Of a stretch of 64,000 bases of DNA, positions 34,316-43,370 are shown in pieces. This DNA is from Pollutiaquabacter aromativorans. GTDB lineage: Bacteria; Bacteroidota; Bacteroidia; AKYH767-A; 2013-40CM-41-45. The notes beneath the pieces are model-generated. The model ran no database searches. It had not been told where the DNA came from and worked only from the letters and a program-made list of their open reading frames with translations. Numbering within the stretch: the first letter of the stretch is position 1; every line of letters begins with the position of its first letter. The stretch covers positions 1,550,001 to 1,614,000 of the forward strand of contig CP185379.1 of NCBI GenBank assembly GCA_049177215.1, written 5' to 3'. A program made the translations under genes and the position numbers.

Positions 34316-35506
34316 ATGCCACGCGTACTCCGCATCATCAACCGTCTCAACCTGGGTGGGCCCACCTACAACGCGGCCTTGTTGACCCGGTACATGGCGC
34401 CCGAATTCGAAACCCTGCTGGTTGCCGGTGTTAAGCAAGACACGGAAGAGAGTTCGGAGTACATCGTGCAGGATCTTGGCCTCAGCTTTATCCAACTTCC
34501 GGAGATGCAACGGGAATTGTCGTGGTCCAACGACCGCGCGGCCTACAAGCGTCTTCGCTCCATCATCCGGGAATACCGTCCCGACATCGTGCATACCCAC
34601 GCCGCCAAAGCGGGAGCCTTGGGAAGACTGGCGGCCTTCCACGAAAAGGTACCGGTAGTGGTCCATACCTTTCACGGGCACGTTTTTCACTCCTACTTCA
34701 ACCCGATCAAAACGCGGATCTTTTTGGGAATCGAACGTTACCTGGCTGCGAGGAGTTCCGCCATCATCGCGATCAGTGACCGACAGCGGGATGAGCTGAG
34801 TCACCACTACAAAGTATGTTCGCCGGAACGACTCCACGTCATTCCACTGGGCTTCGACCTAAGTCGATTCAGGGATGACCAGGTAGCCAAGCGCAGTGAA
34901 TTCCGGAAACGTTATCAATTGGATGATGCAACGCTGGCAGTCGGCATCATCGGGCGGCTTGCCCCGGTCAAGAACCATCCGCTATTTCTGCGGGCGGTCG
35001 CACGGCTTCAGGGACAACACCTGCCTCCCACCCGGTTCTTCCTGATCGGTGACGGCGAAACCCGCGAAGCTTTGTTCGCGCTCTGTGATGAGTTGGAGCT
35101 CTCGTATTCGTACCAAGGCAGCCGTCCCGACGCCCTTGTACACTTCACCGGCTGGGACCGGGAAGTGGATCGTTCGATGGCCGGGCTGGACATCATCTGT
35201 CTGACCTCTTTTAACGAAGGAACACCCGTCAGTCTGATCGAAGCGCAGGCAGCCGGAAAGCCGATCGTCAGCACGGCGGTTGGGGGAATCGAGAATGTGG
35301 TTTTGGCCGGTGAAACAGCCTTGCTTGTCCCGACCAACGACCTTACTTCTTTTAGTGATTCATTGGACCAGCTCATTCGATCAGCAGCGCTTCGAAACAA
35401 GATGGCAGAAAAGGGCTGGGCCCATGTCCGTGACCGGTTTCATTACACGCGTTTGGTGAGCGAAATGGGAAATTTGTACAGAAATCTGCTTTCAAACTGG
35501 TCTTGA
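34316..35506 (+). CDS. GT4-type glycosyltransferase
   Basis: A 396-residue GT-B glycosyltransferase. The start at ATG 34316 gives MPRVLRIINRLNLGGPTYNA, the usual family N-terminus with the GG loop; an upstream ATG at 34226 would add 30 unlike residues. The acceptor side has HTHAAKAGALGRLAA and TFHGHVFHSY. The donor half has VGIIGRLAPVKNHPLFLRA, and the E-x7-E motif is FNEGTPVSLIEAQAAGKPIV. It probably adds a sugar to the lipid-linked repeat in the cytoplasm. First gene of the polysaccharide locus; divergent from FKBP. Confidence 0.9.
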   Translation: MPRVLRIINRLNLGGPTYNAALLTRYMAPEFETLLVAGVKQDTEESSEYIVQDLGLSFIQLPEMQRELSWSNDRAAYKRLRSIIREYRPDIVHTHAAKAGALGRLAAFHEKVPVVVHTFHGHVFHSYFNPIKTRIFLGIERYLAARSSAIIAISDRQRDELSHHYKVCSPERLHVIPLGFDLSRFRDDQVAKRSEFRKRYQLDDATLAVGIIGRLAPVKNHPLFLRAVARLQGQHLPPTRFFLIGDGETREALFALCDELELSYSYQGSRPDALVHFTGWDREVDRSMAGLDIICLTSFNEGTPVSLIEAQAAGKPIVSTAVGGIENVVLAGETALLVPTNDLTSFSDSLDQLIRSAALRNKMAEKGWAHVRDRFHYTRLVSEMGNLYRNLLSNWS

Positions 35507-35520
35507 ACCCCTTATTATCC

Positions 35521-35528
35521 TATTTTTG
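35521..35528 (+). promoter_or_regulatory. -7 box of the wza-wzc unit
   Basis: TATTTTTG fits TAnnTTTG and ends 21 bases before ATG 35550. It sits only 14 bases past the glycosyltransferase stop; the -33 box is not clear. Confidence 0.5.
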
Positions 35529-35549
35529 CTACCATTCCTAATAGCATCC

Positions 35550-36305
35550 ATGCGATCTTTCCGCCCGGTACTAATCCTCTTCTTATCGTCCTTCATCCTG
35601 TTCTCCTGCCGAAGTCTGGCACCGAACAGAATGTTTCAAACCGAGAAGGATTACTCTTTTTCCCAGGACACCAGCGGAATTCGCGAACGAAAATTTGTGA
35701 TCGGTCCCGGCGATCGAATAGAGTTTTTCCTGTTCAGCAATGACGGCTTCAAATTGGTGGACATTACGGGAAGTTCCATTCAGGGAGGAGAAGCGGCGAG
35801 AATCAATTATCTGGTTGAGGAAGACAGCACCATACGGCTTCCGATTGTTGGAAAGACCAGGATTGCCGGCCTTACGCTAGCTGAAGCGGAAAAAATGCTG
35901 GAATCCATCTTTACCAAGTACTACAAGGATCCCTACATCCTTTTAAAAATCGTGAATCGTTATGCCATCGTCTTTCAGGGCGATGGAGGCGACGGACACC
36001 TGGTCAGTCTGCAAAACGACAACACTACGCTCTTCGAGGCGTTGGCGCTTGGCGGTGGTATTCCTGATCTCGGAAAGGCCTATGCGATCAAGATCATTCG
36101 CGGCGATCATCGGAACCCCCAGGTGTTTCATGTGGATTTGTCGACACTGGACGGCCTGAAGAATTCTCCGATCAGAGTCCAATCGAATGATATCATTTAC
36201 GTTGAATCCGTGCCCAATTACCGGAATCGCTTCCTGAGCCAATTGTCGCCGATCGTAGGCATCCTTTCCGCTGTGGTGTTACTGGTCATGTATACCCAGC
36301 GCTGA
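35550..36305 (+). CDS. wza: Polysaccharide export outer-membrane lipoprotein (Wza family)
   Basis: A 251-residue OPX protein that forms the outer-membrane exit for polysaccharide. The start at 35550 gives a lipobox (FILFSC). A poly_export domain follows (IGPGDRIEFFLFSNDGF, then LVEEDSTIRLPIVGKTRIAG) and a SLBB-like domain (TTLFEALALGGGIPD, IKIIRGDHR). A C-terminal hydrophobic helix (IVGILSAVVLLVMYTQR) is present, as in Bacteroidota Wza relatives. Two bases separate it from wzc. Confidence 0.92.
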   Translation: MRSFRPVLILFLSSFILFSCRSLAPNRMFQTEKDYSFSQDTSGIRERKFVIGPGDRIEFFLFSNDGFKLVDITGSSIQGGEAARINYLVEEDSTIRLPIVGKTRIAGLTLAEAEKMLESIFTKYYKDPYILLKIVNRYAIVFQGDGGDGHLVSLQNDNTTLFEALALGGGIPDLGKAYAIKIIRGDHRNPQVFHVDLSTLDGLKNSPIRVQSNDIIYVESVPNYRNRFLSQLSPIVGILSAVVLLVMYTQR

Positions 36306-36307
36306 AC

Positions 36308-38728
36308 ATGGGAAAAAAGAAAATCACCAACCTGAATGAAGAGTTTGACGCCAAACTCTTTACGATCATTCTCCGGAAGAATTTTCAATGGCTGATTCTG
36401 CTTCTTACGGTCAGTTTGCTGACAGCCTTTCTCTACCTCCGCTACACGCATCCGGTTTATCAGGCTAATTCCACCCTTAAGATCGGCATGGTCAATACCG
36501 CGAATGCGGTACTCAATCAGCCGGGGTCTCAGATGTATGAACTGATCAACGGTTCGAACAACGCGTTCGCGGGCGACGTTGAATTGATGCGTTCGAGGGA
36601 GATGGTGAAGCGGATCATCGAAAAACTTCCGTTGGAGGTCACCTACTATTTGCGCGGAGCTATCCTGGACAATGAGCTTTACGAGCAATGTCCGTTCAGT
36701 ATCGAATACGAGCTGCTGGATTCGAGCATCTATGGCGTACTTATCAATGTCGACTTTCTTCCAACCGGCGAGTACCGGTTTGAATATGAACACCTGGGTA
36801 AAACTGTTTCCTCGACCGGTAGGCCGGGGGAATGGAAGTCGACACCCGAATTCAAGATGCGGCTGCAGATCGTCGACAGCTTATCCATCCAGAAGCACAA
36901 CAAGCGTATCAAGGACTATCCCTACTATTTCTGTTTCAACACTACCGCCGACCTTACGGAGGAATATTACGAAAACTACTCCGTCACGATTGTCAATCCT
37001 TCCGCTCAAACGGTCAGGGTTACCTTCAAGGATCAGAACGACCGAAAAGCGGCGGACTTCGTAAACATGGCGATCTCCGAATTCAACGCTTCTGAACAAG
37101 AGCGAAAATCGGAAGGTTCGATCCGTTCACTTGCATTTATTGACGAGACTATCGCATCGATCGACAGCGAATTGAAGATCTCGGAAGTTTCGCTGGAGTT
37201 GTTCAAGACACGGAATAAGATCATCAATCCGAACGAAAATGCGCATGACGCATTGGAACACATCAACCAGATGGTCAACGACCGGGTGAAGTACCAGTTG
37301 GGCCTGGCAGTGATGATGCGACTTGAAAAGAACCTAAACACCCTGGAAGATATAGAGAACCTTGTTCCTCTCATGGCAGGCGATTACGAAGACGATGTGA
37401 TCAAGAAACTGCTTGACCGGGTGCAGGAACTTCAGGACAAGAAAGCCAGTCTGCGTTTCATGGCGACAGATGAGAATATTGCGATTAAAAACATCGACTC
37501 TGAGCTTGCCAATCTCAAAAAGCACCTGCTCGTTTCGGTACGCTCGTCTCAATCCACATTACGAGAAAAGATCGACGGGATAGACCATGAGATCTTCGCA
37601 TTTGAAAATAAGTTTGTCACACTTCCTTCCAAGGAAGCCGAGTTATCCAGGTTGATGCGGATCTACGATGTCAACCAGAAATTCTTCCAATTGTTGTTGG
37701 AGAAGAAGGTGGAGTTCTCGATTGCAAAAGCCGGTATTGTTTCAGCGAACATCGTTCTCGATAAGGCCAAACCACCTGTTTCACCGCTCTACCCCAACAA
37801 GAAACTGATCCTCGCCGGAAGCATCCTGATTGGCTTGATCATCGGCTTCCTGATCATATTCGTGAAGTACCTCTTCTACAATGAGATCACTTCACTGGAA
37901 GAGATCAACTTATATACTGAAGCATCCTTGCTTGGCATCATTCCAAAATACAAGAGTGAGATTCCGGTATCCCAATTACTGGTTGACAAGAACCCCAAGT
38001 CAGCCATTTCGGAATCCTTCCGCTCAGTCAGAACGAATCTCCAATTCATTCAGAACGACCCGGGTGCCAAGGTAATCGCCATTACATCGACGATATCCGG
38101 TGAAGGGAAAACCTTCGTGGCGATCAACCTGGCCGGCGTGATCGCTTTCTCGGACAAGAAAGTGGTGATCCTTGACCTTGACATGCGCAAGCCCAAGATC
38201 CACCTCGGTTTTAACGTGGAGAATGTACGCGGCATGAGTACCATTCTGATCGGTAAAGACGAACCGGAAAATTGCATCAATCACAGTAACCTGCCCAACC
38301 TGGATTTTGTCACTGCCGGGCCAATTCCTCCGAACCCATCGGAATTGATCTTAAGTCAGCGAATGACCAACCTCATCGCCTACCTGAAGACAGTATACGA
38401 CATTGTGATCATCGATACGCCTCCGGTAGGGATCGTGACCGATGGCGTACAGGTAATACGGAATGCCGACTATCCCATCTACATCATTCGCGCACAATAT
38501 TCGAAGCGCATGTTCATCCAGAATCTCAACAAGCTGATCGAAGAAAACAAGATCCAACATCTGTCGGTGGTCTTGAATGGCGTGGAAATGTCCCGCTTCC
38601 GGTATGGCTATGGATATGGCTACGGCTATGGCTACGGCTACGGCTACGGCTACGGTTATTACGACGATGAAATGAAGAAAAACCTGAACCGCTGGGAGCG
38701 ATTCAAGATGCGTTTCAGGAATAATTGA
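36308..38728 (+). CDS. wzc: Polysaccharide co-polymerase and tyrosine autokinase (Wzc family)
   Basis: An 806-residue inner-membrane BY-kinase that sets polysaccharide chain length and export. Membrane helices are near 18-40 and 498-522, with a large coiled-coil periplasmic domain between. The kinase domain has Walker A (TSTISGEGKTFVAIN, about 590-604), Walker A' (VVILDLDMRKPK) and Walker B (YDIVIIDTPPVG). The tail holds nine Tyr-Gly pairs and Tyr-Tyr encoded by a 6-bp repeat (38603-38662): 11 tyrosines, the autophosphorylation cluster. Two bases from wza and followed closely by rfbC. Confidence 0.95.
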   Translation: MGKKKITNLNEEFDAKLFTIILRKNFQWLILLLTVSLLTAFLYLRYTHPVYQANSTLKIGMVNTANAVLNQPGSQMYELINGSNNAFAGDVELMRSREMVKRIIEKLPLEVTYYLRGAILDNELYEQCPFSIEYELLDSSIYGVLINVDFLPTGEYRFEYEHLGKTVSSTGRPGEWKSTPEFKMRLQIVDSLSIQKHNKRIKDYPYYFCFNTTADLTEEYYENYSVTIVNPSAQTVRVTFKDQNDRKAADFVNMAISEFNASEQERKSEGSIRSLAFIDETIASIDSELKISEVSLELFKTRNKIINPNENAHDALEHINQMVNDRVKYQLGLAVMMRLEKNLNTLEDIENLVPLMAGDYEDDVIKKLLDRVQELQDKKASLRFMATDENIAIKNIDSELANLKKHLLVSVRSSQSTLREKIDGIDHEIFAFENKFVTLPSKEAELSRLMRIYDVNQKFFQLLLEKKVEFSIAKAGIVSANIVLDKAKPPVSPLYPNKKLILAGSILIGLIIGFLIIFVKYLFYNEITSLEEINLYTEASLLGIIPKYKSEIPVSQLLVDKNPKSAISESFRSVRTNLQFIQNDPGAKVIAITSTISGEGKTFVAINLAGVIAFSDKKVVILDLDMRKPKIHLGFNVENVRGMSTILIGKDEPENCINHSNLPNLDFVTAGPIPPNPSELILSQRMTNLIAYLKTVYDIVIIDTPPVGIVTDGVQVIRNADYPIYIIRAQYSKRMFIQNLNKLIEENKIQHLSVVLNGVEMSRFRYGYGYGYGYGYGYGYGYGYYDDEMKKNLNRWERFKMRFRNN
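38603..38662 (+). repeat. In-frame 6-bp repeat coding the Wzc Tyr-Gly tail
   Basis: About nine copies of GGCTAC/GGCTAT in the reading frame. Copy-number change would alter the tyrosine count without a frameshift. Confidence 0.9.
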
Positions 38729-38739
38729 CCCGGTTGACA

Positions 38740-39294
38740 ATGGAATTCATCCCCACCCCTATACCGGGCTTGGTGCTTTATGAGCCTCGCGTTTTCCAGG
38801 ATGACCGTGGTCATTTCTTCGAATCCTTCAATGAGGCCCTGTTCTCCAGCCAGGGTATCGTAGGTTCGTTCGTTCAGGACAATCAATCCATCAGCAAGAA
38901 AGGAGTCATCCGCGGACTCCACCTTCAACGTCCGCCCTACGCCCAGGGTAAACTGGTACGAGTCGTCCACGGAGCAGTACTCGATGTTGTCGTCGACCTT
39001 AGGAAGGCTTCCTCAACTTTTGGCCGTCATTATTCTATCGAGTTAAATGACCGAAATCACCGTATGCTTTGGATTCCTCCCGGGTTCGCGCATGGATTCG
39101 AGTCGCTTACGGATGATACGGTGTTCCTGTATAAAGTGACCGCCTATTATCATCCGGCATCCGAAGCAGGCATTCGATTCGATGATCCCGAGCTTGGCAT
39201 TCGTTGGAATACCGATGACCCCATCGTCTCTTCTAAGGACCGGGTATTGCCTTCTTTCCGGGAGTTCGTGTCACAAAATCCGGAACTCTTCTAA
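38740..39294 (+). CDS. rfbC: dTDP-4-dehydrorhamnose 3,5-epimerase
   Basis: A 184-residue cupin epimerase of the rhamnose pathway from ATG 38740. Catalytic His lies in VIRGLHLQRPP and Tyr in FLYKVTAYYHP; IPPGFAHGFESL is conserved. No rfbA, rfbB or rfbD is in this window, so the remaining steps must be elsewhere, or the enzyme makes a different 6-deoxy sugar. It is 11 bases after wzc and followed by 110 bases without a gene. Confidence 0.93.
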   Translation: MEFIPTPIPGLVLYEPRVFQDDRGHFFESFNEALFSSQGIVGSFVQDNQSISKKGVIRGLHLQRPPYAQGKLVRVVHGAVLDVVVDLRKASSTFGRHYSIELNDRNHRMLWIPPGFAHGFESLTDDTVFLYKVTAYYHPASEAGIRFDDPELGIRWNTDDPIVSSKDRVLPSFREFVSQNPELF

Positions 39295-39404
39295 ACTGAC
39301 CCGTTCATTCACCCAAGATCAGCAGACGCTCGCAACACCTTACTGCCGTTTCACAAAAAGACGAATCCGGGCATTCACCTGACCGCTACCTTCAACAACG
39401 ATAA

Positions 39405-40499
39405 ATGACCGGTTGTATGGCTACCGAACACAACTACCTTATAACAGTCTACGGCACTTACTTTATCGTTTCGATTCTATTCTCCTTTCTGATCAACCGC
39501 TTGTTCCTGAAATTTGTTCGGACTCTTGGTATCAGGAATCAGGACGATACGGTCATCCGATGGGGTAGCCAGAGCAAGCCCGCTGTGGGCGGATTTTCCT
39601 TCTACATCCTTTTCCTGCTATCGATCATCGCCTATTCCATTTTCTTTGATTCCAACCAGGTTTTCCTAAACAAGGAGTTTATCGGCTTACTGCTCGCCTC
39701 CATGCTTGGATTCCTGCTTGGTCTTGCAGATGACGCTTACAATACCCGGCCATTCCTTAAATTTCTGACACAAGTCACCTGTGCGGTCATCCTGATGGTT
39801 TCCGGAACGGAGATATCCCTTTCGTATGTAGAACCGGTGAATTATGTGATCACCATCGTCTGGGTAGTCGGCATCATGAATTCCCTGAACATGCTGGATA
39901 ACATGGATGCGATCACATCGACGGTCTCCATTTCCATCATTCTATCCGCCATGATGGTCATGATCTTCCATCAGGAAGTTGGAAGTGTCTATTTCATGGT
40001 GCTGACCGGCGTAATGGCTGCTCTCATCGGATTCCTTTATTTCAATTGGAACCCTTCCAAGATGTACATGGGCGATACAGGAAGCCAATTCCTGGGTGTT
40101 TTTCTGGCCGCCATCGGCATCAAGTATTTATGGAACGCCGAACCGCCTTCCGGCGACCTTATCTCGGCCCGGAATCTGCTATTACCCTTGATCGTCTTCA
40201 TCATGCCGATCATCGATACCACGACGGTCGTCATCAATCGTCTTGGCCGCGGAAAATCACCGTTTATCGGAGGCAAAGATCATACGACACATGCATTGGC
40301 CTATCTGGGACTCACGGACCGGCAGGTTGCACTCGTATTTTGGGGCATGACGTTGATCTCCCTGCTATTGGTTGTCATCATCGAACGCTTCCTGCTCGAC
40401 TGGACGCATTTGTATACGACCTTGTTTTCCGTGTACCTGATCGTCATGTTTTCCGTATTCTTTTATGCGACCAGAACGGTGGTGCGCAATATCTCCTAG
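39405..40499 (+). CDS. Undecaprenyl-phosphate sugar-1-phosphate transferase (WecA/MraY family)
   Basis: A 364-residue polytopic enzyme that starts polysaccharide by linking a sugar phosphate (GlcNAc-1-P in WecA) to undecaprenyl phosphate. About ten hydrophobic helices. The catalytic Asp motifs are LLGLADDAYNTRP and NMLDNMDAITS, with the usual NWNPSKMYMGDTGSQFLG and GGKDHTTHAL loops (MraY HxxxH-type). The glycine of the DNxDG motif is Ala here. The stop overlaps rdgB on the opposite strand by four bases. ATG 39417 is a possible alternative start. Confidence 0.9.
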   Translation: MTGCMATEHNYLITVYGTYFIVSILFSFLINRLFLKFVRTLGIRNQDDTVIRWGSQSKPAVGGFSFYILFLLSIIAYSIFFDSNQVFLNKEFIGLLLASMLGFLLGLADDAYNTRPFLKFLTQVTCAVILMVSGTEISLSYVEPVNYVITIVWVVGIMNSLNMLDNMDAITSTVSISIILSAMMVMIFHQEVGSVYFMVLTGVMAALIGFLYFNWNPSKMYMGDTGSQFLGVFLAAIGIKYLWNAEPPSGDLISARNLLLPLIVFIMPIIDTTTVVINRLGRGKSPFIGGKDHTTHALAYLGLTDRQVALVFWGMTLISLLLVVIIERFLLDWTHLYTTLFSVYLIVMFSVFFYATRTVVRNIS

Positions 40500-41089
40500 C
40501 GCCAGCGCTCGCTGACCACTTTTTCCAATCCTTTCAGGAATGCTTCTACTGCTTTACCGCGGTGAGAGATCCTGTTCTTCTCTTCCTGCGACATCATCGC
40601 GAAGGTTCGCGTTTCACCCTCCGGCACGAAAATCGGATCATATCCAAACCCTGCTGTGCCGGAAGGCTCGAGCGTGATGGTGCCGTTGATAATTCCATCA
40701 AAGTTGTACTCATGACCATCGACAATCAAAACGATAACCGTACGGAAGCGGGCGGCACGATCGGTTACATCCTTCAATTCCGTCAGCACTTTTCGGATAT
40801 TCTCCTCTGAACGACCGGCAGGTCCCGCGTATCGTGCCGACCAGACACCCGGTCTGCCACCCAGTGCAGCAACTTCGAGTCCGGTATCGTCTGCAAAACA
40901 GTTCATTCCGAATTTTTCGTAGATGTAGCGAGCCTTCTGGGATGCGTTCGCCTCCAGTGTCCGGCCGGTTTCCGGTAGTTCCTCCCCGGCTTCCAGGTCG
41001 CGTAATGAGACCAGTTGTACAGATGCAGGAAGCAGCGGGCGCACTTCTTTCAGCTTATTCGGGTTCTGCGTAGCAAATACCAGTTTCAT
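40496..41089 (-). CDS. rdgB: Non-canonical purine NTP pyrophosphatase (RdgB/HAM1)
   Basis: A 197-residue house-cleaning enzyme that hydrolyses ITP, dITP and XTP. MKLVFATQNPNKLKEVRPLL is the signature N-terminus; FADDTGLEVAALGGRPGVWSARYAG and EPSGTAGFGYDPIFVPEG are conserved. The start at 41089 avoids an unlikely 19-residue extension. It is inserted between two polysaccharide genes on the opposite strand, ending in a 4-base CTAG overlap with the wecA-like stop. Confidence 0.95.
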   Translation of the reverse strand: MKLVFATQNPNKLKEVRPLLPASVQLVSLRDLEAGEELPETGRTLEANASQKARYIYEKFGMNCFADDTGLEVAALGGRPGVWSARYAGPAGRSEENIRKVLTELKDVTDRAARFRTVIVLIVDGHEYNFDGIINGTITLEPSGTAGFGYDPIFVPEGETRTFAMMSQEEKNRISHRGKAVEAFLKGLEKVVSERWR

Positions 41090-41132
41090 CTCGTCCAGCG
41101 TTCGATTCGGGGCCAAAGTCGCAATAATTCCG

Positions 41133-41140
41133 TATCTTTG
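41133..41140 (+). promoter_or_regulatory. -7 box of the gmd-fcl unit
   Basis: TATCTTTG fits TAnnTTTG and ends 39 bases before the gmd ATG. No strong -33 box. Confidence 0.5.
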
Positions 41141-41179
41141 AAACAACCGCTTCGGCGATCGATTTGATTTACATTCGTT

Positions 41180-42292
41180 ATGAAAGTCGCGCTCATCACG
41201 GGCATCACCGGTCAGGACGGCGCTTATTTGGCCGAATTCCTCCTCTCAAAAGGGTACATGGTCCACGGCATTAAACGCCGCAGTTCGTTATTGAACACCG
41301 ATCGGATCGATCATCTCTATCACGACCCTCATGAGCAGAATATCCGCTTCAAGCTTCACTACGGTGATCTGACCGACAGCACCAATCTGATCAGGATCAT
41401 TCAGGAAGTACAACCCGATGAGATCTACAACCTGGGAGCAATGTCTCATGTCAAGGTCAGTTTTGAAACGCCTGAATACACAGCGAATGCCGATGGTATC
41501 GGTACTTTGCGATTATTGGAAGCCATCCGACTGCTCGGTCTCACCAAAAAGACCAGGATCTATCAGGCCTCCACTTCCGAATTATATGGTCTCGTTCAAG
41601 CCGTCCCTCAATCGGAATCGACGCCGTTTTATCCGAGATCGCCATATGCCGTTGCCAAGTTGTATGCTTACTGGATCACGGTGAATTACCGGGAAGCGTA
41701 TGGAATCTACGCGGTCAACGGCATCCTGTTCAATCATGAATCCCCTTTAAGAGGCGAGACCTTCGTTTCACGGAAAATCACACGGGGAGTGGCACGCATC
41801 GCGCTTGGTCTGCAACAGCAACTTTACCTTGGCAACCTCGACGCCAAACGTGACTGGGGACACGCGAAAGATTACGTAGAAGCCATGTGGCTCATGCTGC
41901 AGCAGGATAAGCCCGAGGATTTCGTGATCGCAACGGGAACGACCACACCTGTTCGGGATTTTCTGCGCATGGCATTTGGAGAAGTCGGTATCGCCATTGA
42001 ATTCAAAGGATCCGGTAAGGATGAAAAAGCGATCGTGGTATCCTGCAGTAAGCCGGAGTTTCAACTGCCGGCCGGCGCTGTGGTGATGTCTGTCGATTCC
42101 CGGTACTTCCGCCCTACGGAAGTAGATTTGTTGCTCGGCGACGCAACCAAGGCGCAAACCCAGTTAGGCTGGAAACCCAAACATGACCTTGGCATGCTGG
42201 TCAAAGACATGATGCAGCATGACGTCGAACTCTTTCGGAAAGACCGATACTTGAAAGAAGGAGGCCATACGGTGTACAACTACCATGAATAA
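41180..42292 (+). CDS. gmd: GDP-mannose 4,6-dehydratase
   Basis: A 370-residue SDR that makes GDP-4-keto-6-deoxymannose. Motifs are GITGQDGAYLAEFLLSKGY, QASTSELYGLVQAVPQSE and YPRSPYAVAKLYAYW (Tyr-x3-Lys), with NGILFNHESPLRGETFVSRK. It is the first committed step to GDP-L-fucose. Its last eight bases overlap fcl, so the two are coupled. Own promoter at 41133. Confidence 0.97.
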   Translation: MKVALITGITGQDGAYLAEFLLSKGYMVHGIKRRSSLLNTDRIDHLYHDPHEQNIRFKLHYGDLTDSTNLIRIIQEVQPDEIYNLGAMSHVKVSFETPEYTANADGIGTLRLLEAIRLLGLTKKTRIYQASTSELYGLVQAVPQSESTPFYPRSPYAVAKLYAYWITVNYREAYGIYAVNGILFNHESPLRGETFVSRKITRGVARIALGLQQQLYLGNLDAKRDWGHAKDYVEAMWLMLQQDKPEDFVIATGTTTPVRDFLRMAFGEVGIAIEFKGSGKDEKAIVVSCSKPEFQLPAGAVVMSVDSRYFRPTEVDLLLGDATKAQTQLGWKPKHDLGMLVKDMMQHDVELFRKDRYLKEGGHTVYNYHE

Positions 42293-43223
42293 GGGAGATA
42301 AGATATTCGTGGCCGGTCATCGCGGGATGGTGGGTTCGGCCATTTACAGAAATCTCGAGCGAAGGGGATATACCAACCTGATCGTCAGGACCTCGGACCA
42401 GCTTGACTTGCGCGACCAATCGGCAGTCAACAAATTTTTCGATACCGAACGACCAGCCTTCGTTTTTCTGGCTGCAGCCAAAGTGGGAGGCATTAGCGCG
42501 AACAATATCTATCGTGCAGATTTCCTATATGACAATCTGGTTATTGAAGCCAACGTCATCCACGCGGCCTACCGACATGGCGTAACAAAGCTTTTATTCC
42601 TGGGTTCCTCCTGCATCTATCCGAAGAACGCGCCTCAACCGCTCCGGGAAGAGTATCTGCTGAGTGGTCATCTGGAACAAACGAACGAACCCTACGCCAT
42701 CGCGAAGATTGCTGGAATCAAATTGTGTGAAGCCTACCGGGATCAATACGGTTGCAATTTCATTGCTGCCATGCCAACCAACCTGTACGGACCGAACGAC
42801 AATTACGATCTTGCCAACTCCCATGTATTGCCCGCGTTGCTGCGCAAGTTTCACGAAGCACGTGTAAACAACCAGCCTCAGGTCGAAGTCTGGGGAAGTG
42901 GAAAGCCGCTTCGGGAATTCCTGCATGTCGACGATCTTGCAGAAGCCTGTCACTTCCTGATGCAGCAGTATGACGAAAAGCAGTTCATCAACGTCGGTTA
43001 CGGAAAGGATATCAGCATCGCCGACCTTGCCATGCTGATTAAAGAAATCACCGGTTATGCGGGCCAGATCGTTTATAACACCGGGCAACCGGATGGCACC
43101 TACCGAAAGCTCATGGATTCAAGCCGGATCCAGTCGATGGGATGGCAGCCCGTGATCGGGCTGCGGCAAGGCATCACCCGAACCTACGAGCACTTTCAGT
43201 CGGAAGCCTTTTCGGCAATTTGA
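42285..43223 (+). CDS. fcl: GDP-L-fucose synthase
   Basis: A 312-residue epimerase-reductase giving GDP-L-fucose from the Gmd product. FVAGHRGMVGSAIYRNLERR binds NADPH, FLGSSCIYPKNAPQP and NEPYAIAKIAGIKLCEAY (Tyr-x3-Lys) form the active site, and MPTNLYGPNDNYDLANSHVL is conserved. Its product shows that the glycan most likely contains fucose. It is followed by 147 bases with a short hairpin. Confidence 0.97.
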   Translation: MNKGDKIFVAGHRGMVGSAIYRNLERRGYTNLIVRTSDQLDLRDQSAVNKFFDTERPAFVFLAAAKVGGISANNIYRADFLYDNLVIEANVIHAAYRHGVTKLLFLGSSCIYPKNAPQPLREEYLLSGHLEQTNEPYAIAKIAGIKLCEAYRDQYGCNFIAAMPTNLYGPNDNYDLANSHVLPALLRKFHEARVNNQPQVEVWGSGKPLREFLHVDDLAEACHFLMQQYDEKQFINVGYGKDISIADLAMLIKEITGYAGQIVYNTGQPDGTYRKLMDSSRIQSMGWQPVIGLRQGITRTYEHFQSEAFSAI

Positions 43224-43329
43224 AAGACTTTCCTACATTCTATTTAATTATTTGAATATCAGTTAATTAAATTGCCTGATTCCAACTCTTTTAAGTAAAC
43301 ATTCCACTCATCCGACTCGTAACATTTTA

Positions 43330-43352
43330 GGTGTTTCAGTAAAAGAAACACC
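43330..43352 (+). promoter_or_regulatory. Hairpin in the leader of the PKD-protein gene
   Basis: Perfect 8-bp arms GGTGTTTC (43330-43337) and GAAACACC (43345-43352) with a 7-base loop, 18 bases before the ATG. No T-run, so it is not a plain terminator; it may affect translation or mRNA stability. Bases 43224-43329 show nothing else but AT-rich sequence. Confidence 0.5.
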
Positions 43353-43370
43353 AGAAATTCAACGATTTAG

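Noticed and set aside
43330..43352. Terminator after fcl
   Set aside because: The hairpin has no T-run and lies 18 bases before the next start codon, so a leader structure is more likely.
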